Below the pieces are notes generated by a model that was given only the letters and a program-made list of their open reading frames with translations, made no database searches and was not told where the DNA came from. The position numbers were made by a program, and so were the translations under genes. Below, piece after piece: positions 1-12,861 of a stretch of DNA of 64,000 nucleotides (its first letter is position 1; every line of letters begins with the position of its first letter). The stretch covers positions 4,216,001 to 4,280,000 of the forward strand of contig CAVNZM010000012.1 in NCBI GenBank assembly GCA_963693365.1. The letters are read 5' to 3'. The DNA is from Amoebidium appalachense. Lineage: Eukaryota > Ichthyosporea.

Positions 1-663
1 AAACCTAGGATACACATCCTTAAATAAAATCATTTCTATGTGTGCCTGCGCCTCCTCCACCCATTCTACAAGCACCTCCATCCCCACAACCGAGCTAGTC
101 TCAGACCCCGCCTCCTCCTTCCCTTTATCCCCCTTGGAACCAGGGACAAGATTTTCCACGTTACTATCCCCCCAATCACCCGCTATCATCTCCCAGAAAT
201 TTACAACACTGCTGCCGTTTGCACCATCAACCGATTTTTGAGGGTTCTCTTTTTCCTTCCCACCTTGGGAATCAGCGATGGATATTTCTATTACATCATC
301 CACTCCTCTCCTTTTTATCATCCCCAGATATCCAACTCGCGGCTCACTCGAGCTCCCAGACTTCGTGCATGATTCTCCTCCAATCCCACGCAACCCTCCC
401 CTACGCCGTTTGCCCACGTGACCAAATTTGTCGACATTTGGCTTGGAAGATTGACCTGTTTGGGGGAGTTTGCTCTGACGAATTTTCGAACCAGCTCCAC
501 CGCAGAGTCGATCACTGATTGGTCACTTTCGCCCTTTTCCCGCACCAACCAGAGGAAGTCTTCCGCCGCCTTCCAGAAGAGGAGGTTTCTTCGCAGTATT
601 CCTTGCGGACGTGTGACTCGAAAAGATGAGCCACCTGTTTTTTTTTAAAAAAAAACGTTTTTT

Positions 664-694
<31 letters not shown>

Positions 695-739
695 GGGGGG
701 GGGAGAATGGGGGTATGAGTGTGGGTGTGGGTGTGTGTG

Positions 740-774
<35 letters not shown>

Positions 775-783
775 CGTGTGTGT

Positions 784-870
<87 letters not shown>

Positions 871-1024
871 CGCGCCCGCGCGCGCGTGTGGGTGGGTGTG
901 GGTGTGGGTGTTCAGGAGCGAGAGTTGCCACAAGGAGAGGCAGGAAGGGGAGGACGGGAGAGTGGGGCAAGGGGAGCATTGAAAATAAAGTGTTGGCAAC
1001 ACAAAAACACCACTTCCCTTTTAG

Positions 1025-1063
<39 letters not shown>

Positions 1064-1435
1064 CCCCTCCCTCACTCCGCAGACCCAAAAGCTAATGTAG
1101 CCGCCGCCACCACGGACGGACCCTCTCAATTCTTGACCCCATTTTGCTCCCCCCATCTCTTTGTCGTCAGTTATCGTCGATCAAAACGGTTAAAACAATG
1201 TTCGTAGTTGATATTCAGTGGCAGAAGATAAATTTATATGCAGCCCTCAGTGAGATAAAGTTATTGTTAGTAATAATCCGTGGTCCCACGAGCCTTTTAA
1301 AACATGAAATTTTCGCGTACCTTTGGATATTTTTCGGGATTTCTCAGCAGCTGGCTGCACTTTGTTATGTCCATCGGTGCCACCGGACCGGCACCCCAAA
1401 CTTCCAGCATCTGAACAACGGCCTGAAGGGAATCC
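1..1435 (-). CDS. RGS-domain protein gene, 3' part, cut by window edge and frame-disrupted
   Basis: RGS (regulator of G-protein signalling) domains speed GTP hydrolysis by G-alpha subunits at the membrane. Two exons are visible. Exon 1321-1435 has a TTCACAG acceptor and AAG|GTACGC donor and reads [13 protein letters not shown], ending [10 protein letters not shown]. The next starts at 634 after AAAACAG and reads [16 protein letters not shown]. It must then change frame at the A-run complementing 586-588 to continue [13 protein letters not shown] and PKQVNLPSQ, the family core (ENxxFWxxxEDF, then VNLxS). In another frame, 1-330 ends [21 protein letters not shown], matching the last RGS helix (DEAQxxIxxLMxxDxYxRF), exactly at the window edge. 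The A-run appears one base short; a second frame change or an intron lies between about 410 and 330. It could be a pseudogene or a gene with indel errors. RGS identity is fairly secure; upstream exons were not found. Confidence 0.65.
664..1062. repeat. G-tract, (GT)n/(GC)n microsatellite and C-tract inside the RGS intron
   Basis: A G run at about 679-703 is followed by GT dinucleotides with GCGC islands to about 912, then a C run at 1025-1060. This fills the intron between the two RGS exons. The long His/Thr- and Cys/Val-rich frames here come from the repeat. Confidence 0.9.
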
Positions 1436-1823
1436 CTGTGAATTTTTTTTTTTTTTTGGGGGGGGGGGGGTCCATGGGTAAGGTTTTGAAAATTCGGTGG
1501 TCGATTTCTCAGGTGAGGCTCTTTAAAATCTGGTGACAGTACTACTTGAAGTGAGTGCTAAGTAACTGATACATTTGTCGGAAAATAGAAAATGCAAGAA
1601 TAAGCGTGATTTGGCGCCAATCAGAAATGAATGTTTGTGGTCAATGACTCACACGGGAGGGACATATCCCAAGCAATACCACAGGATTGACACCATGCAT
1701 TTGACCATGTAAAACTTTACGATAACATATAAAACTCTTTCCCCAATAAAAAGCTGTGTGTGTGTACACGCGCGCACCCAAATATGTCTAGTAATACCTA
1801 ACCATGCGATGAAAATCTTGTGG

Positions 1824-1829
1824 TTTTTT

Positions 1830-1888
<59 letters not shown>
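1824..1888. repeat. T(16)-G(49) composite homopolymer
   Basis: A run of T passes directly into a long run of G. The same T-then-G junction (or C-then-A on the opposite strand) recurs at 1441, 16270, 16778, 17365, 20335, 22960, 26270, 29360, 36820, 42280, 44270, 52420, 57690, 58760, 59390 and 61825. Confidence 0.95.
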
Positions 1889-1890
<2 letters not shown>

Positions 1891-1899
1891 TCTACACGA

Positions 1900-2342
1900 A
1901 ATGCTGCAAAAGAATGAAACAATTAAGATGCAAACAACGGAACATCCGCGAGGAGAAATGAAAGGAGGGATGGGGAGGGGAGTTGGTGGGGGGGGGGGGG
2001 AGAGGGGGAGGGGGGAGGTGTTGGGAGAGCCGGGGCCTTTCATCCCCCCTCCCCCCTGCCCGCTCTTACTCTCCCTTTCTCTCTTCTCTCTCTCCCTCCC
2101 CCCTCCTCGTCGTCCACCCCCCCTCCACTCATGACTCCCTTAGTTCCCCGAGGCTCCCCCCCCCCCCCGCCCCCCCCTCCTCCTCCTCCTCTGTACCCCA
2201 CCACTTGCGTGTGCCACCAAGCCCACTAACTCATTGAGTAGACATACCCCGAGAGGCACATCACACATATTCTCTCAAGTCTGAAACGGCATAAAAAAAA
2301 TACGTCTCAGTGCGGGACACAATGGTCCCCCCCCCCCTCCCG

Positions 2343-2383
<41 letters not shown>

Positions 2384-3158
2384 TCCCCCTCAAAACCCCC
2401 CTCAACCCCAACTGTTACACTACCGTAACCGCCACCACCACCATCCACCTTGGGAGTACTTCGATTCCCGCCCGGCCACTTCTTCCCCTTCCCCTTCCCC
2501 CCCCCCTCCCCCCCCCCACCCCCCACCCCCCACCCCCCACCCCCCGCGCTCCCACCCCCTCCCAACTCTCCTCCTACCCTCCCTCCCCCTCCCCTCCCAT
2601 TCCCCGGCCCAACACCACCACCACCACCACTCCCTCGTCGTCCTTCCCCATACCAACTCTTCACCTCAGTCCTCATCTTGCCTCCTCTCCTCATGCCCTC
2701 CCTTTCCCTGTCCCGTCAACATAACTAGAGCCGATGTGTGTCCGTCCGGGGAGGAAGGGGGGGGAGTGGGAAAAGGGGGGGGGGGGGGAAGGAGGGCGGA
2801 GGGGGGTTCTTAAATGTTTTCTTGGGTTTGGCTGTTAATCTAAGTTTGTTTCTCCATCTACGGCGGCCACCCGAAATCGCCCAAGATGTTGCCGATTGGC
2901 TACCTGTTTGTTCCTATTTTCTTTTTTCGGTCGATGGCATTTCAATGATTTTTCTCGAAGCCCTCCCTCTCCCCCCCTCCCCGCCACCTCCCCCCCCTCC
3001 CCTTAAAAAAAAAATAAGAAAAATGATGTTTATACTTTTATTCAATGATAGTCCTCCTAAACCTTGTCATGGAGATACCATTTGACCAATCACAAGGCTT
3101 ATGTAGCTTGGAGGCAGCCCTCCCCCTGTCCCCTCTCCCCTGCCCCCCCTTCCTTCCC

Positions 3159-3189
<31 letters not shown>

Positions 3190-3380
3190 GTAATTTTTAC
3201 TTGAATGTTCACTCTTCTCCCCCCCCCCCCTCCCCCCCCCCCCTCCCCGCCTCCTGCCTCCCTCCCTCCCCCCCCCCCCCCCCCCCCCCCCACACACACC
3301 CTTCCACCTTCAGCAGCTCTTCCTTGATTCTTTCATTCATGCCGCCATACTCACGGGACGTCCTTATTATGCATTGAGAT

Positions 3381-3411
<31 letters not shown>

Positions 3412-5700
3412 AGGGGGGCGCGGGGCGGGAGGGGGGGGGGGGGGGGGGAAGCAGGGGAGGTGTGTTTGGTGGGGGGGTAGAGGGTGGAGGGAGGCCGGGG
3501 GGGGGGGGAGGGGGGGGGGGGGGGGGGGGGATTCCCCTTCCCTTCCTCCCCTTACATGTAGCTCTCCACAACCGCCATCATCATTACGTCTTTCGAAACC
3601 AGAAGTATACCCATCTTGGCTGAATAGATTAACGGCACAGATGCACACTTGTCAAACGATTGTCAAATTCATTATCACGTCGAATCGAAAAAATGGGGGC
3701 AGGTTTGGAAAGGAAGGCATGTGTCGGGGATATCCACGAGGGGTGGAGGGAGGTGGGGGGGGGGAGGGAAGGGGGAGGAGGGGGGGGGGGGGGGAATCAA
3801 AGGCGGGTCACAAGCCGTGCCCCTCCTCCCCCCCCCCCCCCCCCCCTCTCCCCCCGCCACATCCGTCACCCCCCCCCCCCCTTCCCCTCTGCCCCCCGCC
3901 ACACGCACCGTGACACACAAAAAAGAAAGGACAAAGAAAAAGGGCAAACGAAAAAGAAACGATAGAAAGAAAGAGAGAAAGAAAAAATAGGAGGAAAAAA
4001 CACACATTTCCCTTCCCCTTGTACGCTTACGACACCTACCAAACGTTTATATATTGTGTGGTGCAGGCGAATAAAATTGTGTGCTGGATAGGGTGTGAAA
4101 GGATGGTGACATAGCTTGTGGATTATGTCCAGGTTGATATGGGGTGCGTGGGATGGTGGTGTGAGGGGAGGGCGGGCTGCTATTTGGAAATCTGGACATT
4201 AACCTAACCCCTCCCTCCCCCCGGGGGGTAAGAAAGAAAAGAAAGAACGAAGGAAAGACGAAAAAGAAACGAATAAAAGAAGAAATCAAAGAACTGAAAA
4301 AAGGAGACGAAACACTACTAGGTCCGACCCACCCTCCAATTAAACATATTGTGGCAGCTGAAAGAGAGTTGCTTTTTTTGCAACGTCAAGACATACTCCC
4401 AAGCTTCCTGCCCCTCCCCCCCCCCCCCCCCCCCCCCCCCTTCCCCCCGCCCTCCCCCCGCCATCACCACCACCAACCCCACCTCCCCCTCCTCCCCCCA
4501 AACCTCCGCCACACCCGTTTTGTTTCCGGAGGACCCCTTGGGGCCCTCATGGGGAACTACCGTCTTCCACCCAGCATTGGCAGTGCTCTAGCTAGGGTGA
4601 TACGGTCCACACCCCCCACCTCCCCTTCTCCCCCCCCCCCCCCCCCTCTCCCTTTGCTTGCCGGGGCCTACCCCACACACACGTGTGCACGACCACACAT
4701 GCTACCCCTTACCACATGCACCTCCACTCCCAGTCCCCCTCCCCAAAGAGATGATTATGTCTCCTTTTCACTTGGTAGCTGCTAATTGGTGTTCGCAGGT
4801 TCTTTATGTCTTAAACAACCAGTAGAACTGGTCATTTAAAGGCCGAATAGCGGCAAGCAGTCGCCTGTTGACCCAGGCAGACCAAAAGCTGCAAATAAGT
4901 TATCTCACTAAAGAGCTGATCTAAGCACCATTTCCTTGGCTAACTTTTCTAATTTGTAAATTGTCAAATAAAATAAAAACTTTTAAGTCTTACTACCACG
5001 GGAAGTCTTACTACCACGGACCATTGTCCTCATAAGGAGTAGTAGTGCGACCGAGCTTTTTCACATTCAAGTTTCCTATGATGGTTTTTCTTGTTTGGGT
5101 TCATGCAGCTTTAAGTAAACTTTGCATGAGGGGGGAGCCTTCGGGTCATAACCTTGGATGCAAATGCTGGTGGGGGCCTGGGGCGGCGGCCGGGGCAGGG
5201 GGGAGGGGGGGGGGGGGAGGAGGGGAAGGAGGGAGGAAGAAGGGAGGGAGGGGTATGGAAAGGAGGGGCGGCGGGGGAGGGGGGGGGGGGGGGGGGGGGG
5301 GGGCAGTCGTACGTGTAGGCTATATTATGGACTTCATGATCACATTACGGTATGGCATGCTGTTTCTCTTTGCACATTTCGGGTTACAGCACACACTAGT
5401 ACTGCCCTCCCCCCCCCCCCCCCCCCCCCCCCCTCCCCCCCCCTCCCCCCCTCCCCGCTCCACACACACGTGTACACATACCTCCACCCTGCACACACCC
5501 CTCGTGCGCACTACCCCCCTCTCGTGCATCCATCAGACACCAGTGACAGCCCCAGCTTCTGCAGCTGCACAATACGTCGCTCCTCCAGATCACGAAAAAT
5601 TACTCAACCTATTGTGCACCTAGTACCTACTCTTTTAAATCGCAAAATCTACCCAACCACACCACACACCTCCTCCCTCCCCTCCCCCTTCTGATCCGGC
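1900..5700. other. Gene-free stretch of C-, G- and purine/pyrimidine-rich simple sequence
   Basis: Interrupted C and G runs dominate (2160-2600, 2750-2800, 2960-3010, 3120-3300, 3380-3530, 3740-3850, 4410-4500, 5200-5300, 5407-5455), with short unique spacers. The proline- and glycine-rich frames are low complexity. Spacers such as 2810-2970, 4780-5160 and 5310-5400 show no family motif or phase-consistent exon. Confidence 0.7.
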
Positions 5701-5712
5701 AAGCGGCACGCT

Positions 5713-6039
<327 letters not shown>

Positions 6040-6787
6040 ATGCTATTTCACAGTGTCACACGTGCACACATAGTACACACACAAACACGTACACAGACAT
6101 GCACACACATTGTCCTTTTACCTTTGTTGTCAGGAGGACTCCTGTTTGTTTCCTTTTCGCCTCTTTGGCTGTGCACACCCGTCTTGCATGACTCATACTC
6201 GACAGTCATTTTCGAGTATCTGTTCTAATGGTCGACCTTTTGGTTTTTTGTGGTGGTGGTGGTACCGGACATGGGTGAGATTGTGGCGGGTGGGGAGAGG
6301 GAGGGGAGGGGAGGGGGATGGAGGGAATGGTATTCGGCAGCATAGTAAGGATTTTCAGAACATGAAAAGAAGAAACAATGACAAGCAAAAATATGAAGTG
6401 CTTCTGATGTTCTCAGTCGGGGGAGGAGAAAGAAAACCTGCATTTATTCAAATAATCATTCTCGTATTGAACATCAACATTACTAAAAAGCATACATTCA
6501 TTTGCAAATTTCGCTCGGCATGTCCATACATTTTATCTCTATGGCTGCCCTGTACATAGCATCCATCAAAACCTCCTATTCAGCCTACAGGGCACCAAAA
6601 CAAAAAAAAAATTCAAAGCAAAAAATATGGGGGGGAAAAAACAGATGATCATAACAAACTCTTCGATAACCAGGAGCCTACACTCCATAATACTAATGCG
6701 CTCTGATAAGCAACACATTGAACACATACATTCAAGCTATTTTACAAATCGCCAGCATCTTCGCATAAAAAAATAAAATAAAAAACA

Positions 6788-8044
6788 TTATCGGTCTGAC
6801 AAGACAGGCTGGACCATTCCCTCACTCTTTACATCCATTCTGACCCTACCCACATCTATACCCCCAGCATACGCCGAAGTGCTATCCCACGACGTCCTAT
6901 AACCCCCCTGCTGAATTTTCGCAGGATAATCTGGATATTCATCCATAGACTGGGACCCCACCGGGAAATACTGCTCAGCCACCACCCGCGGCTTGTGCTC
7001 CCGTGGGGGTTCATCGACCAAATCCTCAAACGGTCGGAAAAACCGTGGCCGTCCGGTGGGAGAAGTGCGTGCCGTTTCGAGGGATTTCGCGCAATCTCTC
7101 AGCACGCTGAGGATATACGCCCGCTCAGCGACATATGCCGTTTTAAACGACGTCAAATTCACGGAAATTCCGCACATGCACAGAACGGTGCCCTCGGCGT
7201 TAAGAAGAGGAAATTTAAGGGTGAGGTAGGTGTCCACCCGTTGCTGTTCGCCGTCGGTTTGCACATAGGGAAAGGATATCTCGTCCAAAACCTCGAGAGA
7301 TATTTTTTCCGCCGCAACCACGCCGTCGTTTCTCACCAGCCACCTCCCGTGTGCGTTCAAGCCGCCCGGTTGGCTGGGATCAGCAAATAATTCATCGTCG
7401 GTTCTACCAACCACCACGGCGTTTTTTCGCCCAAAAAGATCTTCAAATCTCTTGTTTACAACAATATATCTCCCCCGGTCATCCTTAACGTAGATCATGG
7501 CCGGGGAGTTTCTGATCACGTGCATGGCCTCCATCTTCGTCTGGCATATTCCATTCAGCTCCTCCTGCTCCGCCTGAGTGAGATTCGTCGAAGTGTACCT
7601 TGCATGCCAGTACTTTTGCAAAGCAACATTTGCGTCAAATGCACGTGTAATTGCCGACTGGATCGTCTTACGCCTGTGTACGGTGCGTTGGAATTCGGTT
7701 GTGTCTGTGAGAATAACTGCCAGAAGGTCGTTATTTAGAGGGACACGGAGCACCAAAAGGCTGTGTATCCCATCCTCTGCACTCACTCTGAGGTCACTCT
7801 CGCACGGTGTCCTGTTTGCTCTGGCGCGAGAATCCTGTTCGCACATCTGCGAGGCAAGGCTAGGGGCAAACGCCTGATAGTCTGTCTTGCCGACGACATC
7901 ACCGAACATAGTTTCAAAGTGCCTGTTTGCGAATATGTATATGCCGTCGGCGTTCTTTATGCAAACACCAGACTGTGAGCTGGATAAGAGCTCCCGTGCT
8001 CTTTCGACTGGAAACTCCATTTTAGATCTAACGGTACAGAACAT
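6788..8044 (-). CDS. Two-PAS-domain protein, intronless
   Basis: A single 418-residue frame starts at an ATG at 8044 (a second in-frame ATG is codon 9, 8020). PAS 1 covers about residues 17-115 with VCIKNADGIYIFANRHFETMFG and VGKTD; PAS 2 covers about 174-296 with MIYVKDDRGRYIVVNKRFEDLFG and VVGRTDDELF. These are the beta-strand/FxxxFG/VGKxD features of PAS_4/PAS_8-type sensory folds. A helical linker (about 120-172) joins them. The last ~110 residues are polar and proline-rich with no recognisable kinase, cyclase, HTH or other output domain, and no membrane segment is visible. PAS domains bind small ligands or partners; the ligand cannot be told from sequence. TATATAAT at 8309-8316 and a reversed CCAAT near 8338 lie upstream. 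It probably acts as a soluble sensor or adaptor. Confidence 0.8.
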   Translation of the reverse strand: MFCTVRSKMEFPVERARELLSSSQSGVCIKNADGIYIFANRHFETMFGDVVGKTDYQAFAPSLASQMCEQDSRARANRTPCESDLRVSAEDGIHSLLVLRVPLNNDLLAVILTDTTEFQRTVHRRKTIQSAITRAFDANVALQKYWHARYTSTNLTQAEQEELNGICQTKMEAMHVIRNSPAMIYVKDDRGRYIVVNKRFEDLFGRKNAVVVGRTDDELFADPSQPGGLNAHGRWLVRNDGVVAAEKISLEVLDEISFPYVQTDGEQQRVDTYLTLKFPLLNAEGTVLCMCGISVNLTSFKTAYVAERAYILSVLRDCAKSLETARTSPTGRPRFFRPFEDLVDEPPREHKPRVVAEQYFPVGSQSMDEYPDYPAKIQQGGYRTSWDSTSAYAGGIDVGRVRMDVKSEGMVQPVLSDR

Positions 8045-8308
8045 GGAATTTGACTACCTGCAAAATTAACAAAGTCCGCAGGTCTAGTTTTGCGCTGAGC
8101 GAGAAGGCGAGAATTGTTCTATAGCAAGGCAAATTGACTGGCTGTACATGCCTTTTGTGTATCACTGAAATGTGTGCTTTCGTGTGATATACACGGACCA
8201 AAAAGAAGGAGACTGAACTTCTGAAAACTGAAACGAACTGCGTTGTTTTGAAGTGCCTGTGATGACTGAAAGGCGAAGTGTCACTGTGGAATGCGAAAGC
8301 GTCATCAA

Positions 8309-8316
8309 ATTATATA
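8309..8316 (-). promoter_or_regulatory. TATA box of the PAS gene
   Basis: Minus strand reads TATATAAT, 265 bases upstream of the ATG, with a CCAAT-type element (plus strand ACCAATCACG, about 8338-8347) just beyond it. The same CCAAT-TATA order precedes the reductase gene and the 34.4 kb secreted-protein gene. Confidence 0.5.
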
Positions 8317-8359
8317 GAGGAGAGGAAAAGTTGGCTAAACCAATCACGTGAGGCGCCAA

Positions 8360-9755
8360 TCCCATGAACGAATTGCCGGGCAGAGCTCACTTTCAGAGGA
8401 GAGATCTCCCCAATGTATAAACCGACTACGGTTTAGTAAACTAATGGTAGAGCTCCATTATATTTCAATTAGTGGAGCTCTGCTCCTGCATGATCAGCAC
8501 CACATGGTTGCTATGCACAGTGCACCCTCATATATTGCTCTCAAAACTTCGAGAGTTTGGAGGCTCTTGGCTCTAGCCTACCCAATGTTTATAAAATAAA
8601 ATCATACATGCATAGTGAATCTGATTTATTCTGCCTGTTTCCGCTTTGTTAATCGATAACATCTAGTTCCCACCTGCACGTGTGCTGCTGCACCGCTTCG
8701 CACAATCAAGGTTTCCAGGGGCTTCTGGAAGCTCCAAAAGTCATGTGTGGCTGTGGGTTTCACAATTTGGAGCAGTTATGCGCAATACGATTGGATATTC
8801 TAGCCCAACCAATGAAGCTGTGCTGAGACGATCTACACGAGTTTTCAAAATAAATGATCTTCATCCAATCTTCAGCTGCTATGATAGAAGGAAAGCAATT
8901 CCAGCAGAGATTTGGTGCACTTTTATCCAATCAAACCGTGGATTCTTTTCACGTTCGTCTCCAAGAACAACACGTGCACTCTATTGGTCCACCTTCAATG
9001 CACCTTGCCCAATCTGGATGAGCGAGGGCTCCGTCGTCGACCGTGGCCCGGAATAAAATTGCATGTACACAGTAGGGTTGAGGGGCAACCACCTCACCTT
9101 TTCACGCAGTGTCCGCTCATTATTATAACAGGTTAGATAGTTTATTATTCACTGGGAAAACGACGAAAGACAGGCTCGCCAGCATACGTGTTCGAGCGGC
9201 CGGGGCGGCCGGACGTGATCACGAGCCCAAGCTTGATCAAGGCAAGCCTTCGAGCGCCAGGCAGGGATGTGTCGGCCCCACTGGCCGGGTACCGGTGGGC
9301 CTCGGGCGGTTTACGCATAGGCCGGGTGGATCTCGGGCCGGGTCGCCTTTTTTCGGTCCGGACCGGGTTGGTTCTCGGGTCTTGGACCCTTGTGATCGGG
9401 TTGACCCGCGGGTTACCAAATGCGAAAACCTCGGGTGTTCGCCCGGACTGGCCATATACGTGTGTACATGTATTCGTGTGTGTGTGTGTGTGTGTGTGTG
9501 TCACAGTGGTGTGTGTGTGTGTGTGTGCACGTGTGTGTGTGTGTGATATGCTTGCGTGCGTGCGTGCTGTGTGTGCACATGTGCTCGTGGTGTGTGTGTG
9601 TGTGTGTGCGCGCGCGCGTGCTACGGATGGGAGGATGATGTCTCTGGGGTGGCACAGTCGGTGGTGGGTGGTGCTGCTTGCAGTCCCGGACCGGTTGGGG
9701 TGGTATTGGGGACTGGAGGAGGGAACTGCACCATGGCCACTCAAACTCCAATCGG

Positions 9756-9795
<40 letters not shown>

Positions 9796-10601
9796 AATGG
9801 CATTTCTGGATGAGGGTTGAACCGATGATCAGTTGAACCGATGATCACTCCTGTGAAAAGCGCTTTTTTGGTCGTGAAACTTGTATTTCTATAATTTTTG
9901 CCATAATATTTTGTAGAAATAATAGTGCTACAGGCAGCGCCGCAGCTAAAAAAGTTAGCCAGCAAGGTGACAAATTAACCTTTTATGGTTAGTCACCTGC
10001 CAAAAATGGCGCGTAAAGAATTGGCTAATTGTTATTGGGTACCACTTGCCATCATGCTCCCACGGGCGGGCAGGTGGGCGGGCGGGCGGGGAGGGGGCCA
10101 GGGGGGGGAGGGGTGGGGGGGGGGGGGGAGGGAGGGGGGGGGGGGGGGGGGGATGGTGGAGGGGGGGGGGGGGGGGGAGGGAACCCACCCACGCGCACCC
10201 TCCTCTGACTGGACCCACTGGTACCCGAGCAGCTGCAGCCGAGCCCCTCTCACGTACCCGGGTGGACCCATCATATCCGTCCAGTTGCCCCATATTTTTA
10301 CATATTAGGCCTTTTTCAATTTTTACACCGGGGGTTGTAGTAAAACGGGTGAGGGGTGGGGGGGGGGGAAGGGGGGGGAAGAAAGGGGGGAGGGGAGGAG
10401 GACCACCGCCACCCCAAAGGAGTAGGTCGGGGATGGGTGGAGGGGGGGGGGGGGGGGGGGGGACTACCCCCACCCTCCCTGCTGGGGAAGGGGTTGGTGG
10501 GAGGGGAAGCGGACCCACCACCTCCCGAAGGGGTAGGTCTCCCCCAACCTGGCTACCGGGGCCCGTGGGAGGGGAGGAGGGGAAGAGGAGGGGGGAGGCC
10601 T

Positions 10602-10635
<34 letters not shown>

Positions 10636-11242
10636 CTACCACCATCCAGGGGGGTCGACCTAAAAATGACCCATGATTTTAGTCAGCATATATTGGACAT
10701 CAACCCGGTGATGGTATTTATTATTTGTACATCATCTTTATCCAATAATCACCATAGTCACCCAAAATATCAAATTCAGCCTGACCTGCCTATACTTAAT
10801 CTAGCCAAGTATCTTTCTCCTCCCCCCTCCCCCCCTTCCCCCCCCCTCCCCCCTCCCCCCTCTCCCCCCACCCACCCCACACTCTGCCACGCATTATTTC
10901 CCACATGGCCATTCTCAACCCCTTTCCCACCGCAAGTTGCGAGTGGATTTCCTTTGAACTTTGCTATGGTGCATTCGAGAGATCATAGCACCACGGAGCC
11001 TACACTACACACAGTTGAAAGCAGCAAGCCGACACCGGCAATATCACACACACGCACATACAGGCACACACTGTGGCACAGTCACACACACGCACACGGA
11101 CCATGACGGCTGCACACACACATGCGCGCACGCGCGTGTGTGCATACAAAGTTTAGAACGCAAGCGTGCACGCACACAAGCATGCAGCATGCAAACCGCA
11201 TATGTACCACACACACACACACACATAGCGGCACACACGCAC

Positions 11243-11319
<77 letters not shown>

Positions 11320-12140
11320 GTACACACACATGATTAAACCGATAACCAGGAGAAAATTAGCACCTTAGCTCGTGCACGCAGGCACACACACACACGCACA
11401 TGCACACATGAGCATGCAGGCACACACACGCGCGTGCGCGCTCACGGGCACACTTGCAGACTGCCCAGGGTAGTATGCTGAAATTTGTGGTGGCACATAG
11501 TGATGTGTGCAGGCACACGTGCACACCTGGCACATTTTCTCGATCCCATATTTTTCTCTTACTCCGGATCCCTTATCCCCCTCCCCTCTCCCTCACCCCC
11601 GCTCATTCTCTCTCTCTTTCTCCCTCCCTCCCGGCCCATTTGCCCCGTCCTCTCACTCGCTCTCTATCTCCTTCCCTCCTCGGTAATCTCTTTGGCGTAA
11701 ATCATGCACACACACACGCACACAAATTTGCTGGCACGTACACACACACGCACCATGCATAAACATATTTACACCCCACCCCGTACACACACGAACCTGC
11801 ATCCGGACATCAATTTTTCATGGGTGAACAATGGGATCACTCATACGAATACAAACGGCACACATTCCGAGCAGTCACAATTACATACACACACTTAATG
11901 ATAACGAATGCTGAGGAGAGCCTCGAAGAAAGTAAGAAATAGTGACTCACTCACGCGCGCATTCACCACACATAGGCACACATCTACTCACGCATGCACA
12001 CACTATGCCTTGCGCGCACGCACGCACGCAGGCAGGCAGGCACACATAGGGGGTCCTTTGCAGGTATAACACAGAGACAATGGCATGCTCACTACGGCAA
12101 CGATGAATCTGATAGGGAACTCTCCGTGCCTCAGTGTGCT
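8360..12140. other. Gene-free region with GC-rich and microsatellite blocks
   Basis: 8360-9120 is unique AT-balanced sequence with a 9-bp hairpin (AGAGCTCCA/TGGAGCTCT near 8449-8481). 9160-9460 is GC-rich with many CGGGT/ACCCG words. 9478-9622 is (GT)n with GCGC; 9757-9791 is a G run; 10070-10650 is GC-rich with G runs. 10810-10870 is C-rich; 11043-11330 and 11370-11450 are (CA)n; 11570-11690 is CT-rich; 11700-12050 has scattered CA words. No exon could be supported. Confidence 0.65.
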
Positions 12141-12141
12141 C

Positions 12142-12400
12142 TCACGCACACTCTACAAAGAGGCTGCAAGCGGTCACACTGGGGCTCAAAGCCACATTCG
12201 GTGAGTTACTTGCATTGTCTATGTTTGCATAGAAGCTTCTACCTTTAATGCAATCTTCTCGTTTACTGGATAGCCGCTTTACATTTTTAGAACTCGATGT
12301 AATGATCACTAAGGCTAAAAACACCCAATGATGTTCAAGGTACCTCTCAGCTGCATCTCTCAGTAGCACCTCCTTAACAAGTCGTGCACGTCTCCAATAT
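12142..12400 (-). CDS. Possible exon, unknown protein
   Basis: On the minus strand an acceptor-like TTTTCACAG is followed by a frame that opens YWRRARLVKEVLLRDAAERYL and stays open to a stop at 12142. The start looks like an amphipathic helix; the later part is less protein-like. No family is recognised. It lies downstream of the secreted-protein gene on the same strand, but that gene has its own stop codon. It may be the last exon of an unseen gene or chance. Confidence 0.27.
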
Positions 12401-12861
12401 CTGTGAAAACAGTAATAACCATCATAGTGTGCAACATCATACTGGCTTTAAAGGGCTACCTCACAATATTACGGAAAAGTTTGACGTTGAAACATGAAAA
12501 CACAGACATTGATGAGTCACAGTAACGTTTCTTCGACGAATATTCGTATCATAGTTTGCAGATCAACCTTAAGGTTGCAGATCAACCTGTAAGGTTCGGC
12601 TTTCCTATGTAGTTTAAAATGTGGGCTATACAATTTGTATCACCGTGTTTCTACGGAAAACCCCCTCTCCTTCACCCCCTTACCCCCTTTTCCCCTCCCC
12701 CTTCCCTCTCTCGACCCCCATCCCAACGAGGCTCCCTCCCTTTCTACCTTTCCATCACCCTCCCTTCTCCCCCCTCCCTCCCCTTTCCCCCCCTCCCCCC
12801 TCCTCCCCACCGTCTACCAACCCATTAATAATTCGCCATTCAAGAGTGTTCCGGCAATATT

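Noticed and set aside
512-1156. 214-residue His/Thr/Gly-rich minus-strand frame
   Set aside because: It is the (CA)n/(GT)n and G-run repeat translated; the only real coding part is the RGS exon at its end.
8682-9056. 124-residue plus-strand frame
   Set aside because: No family motif, no convincing start or promoter, and low similarity to coding composition of the recognised genes.
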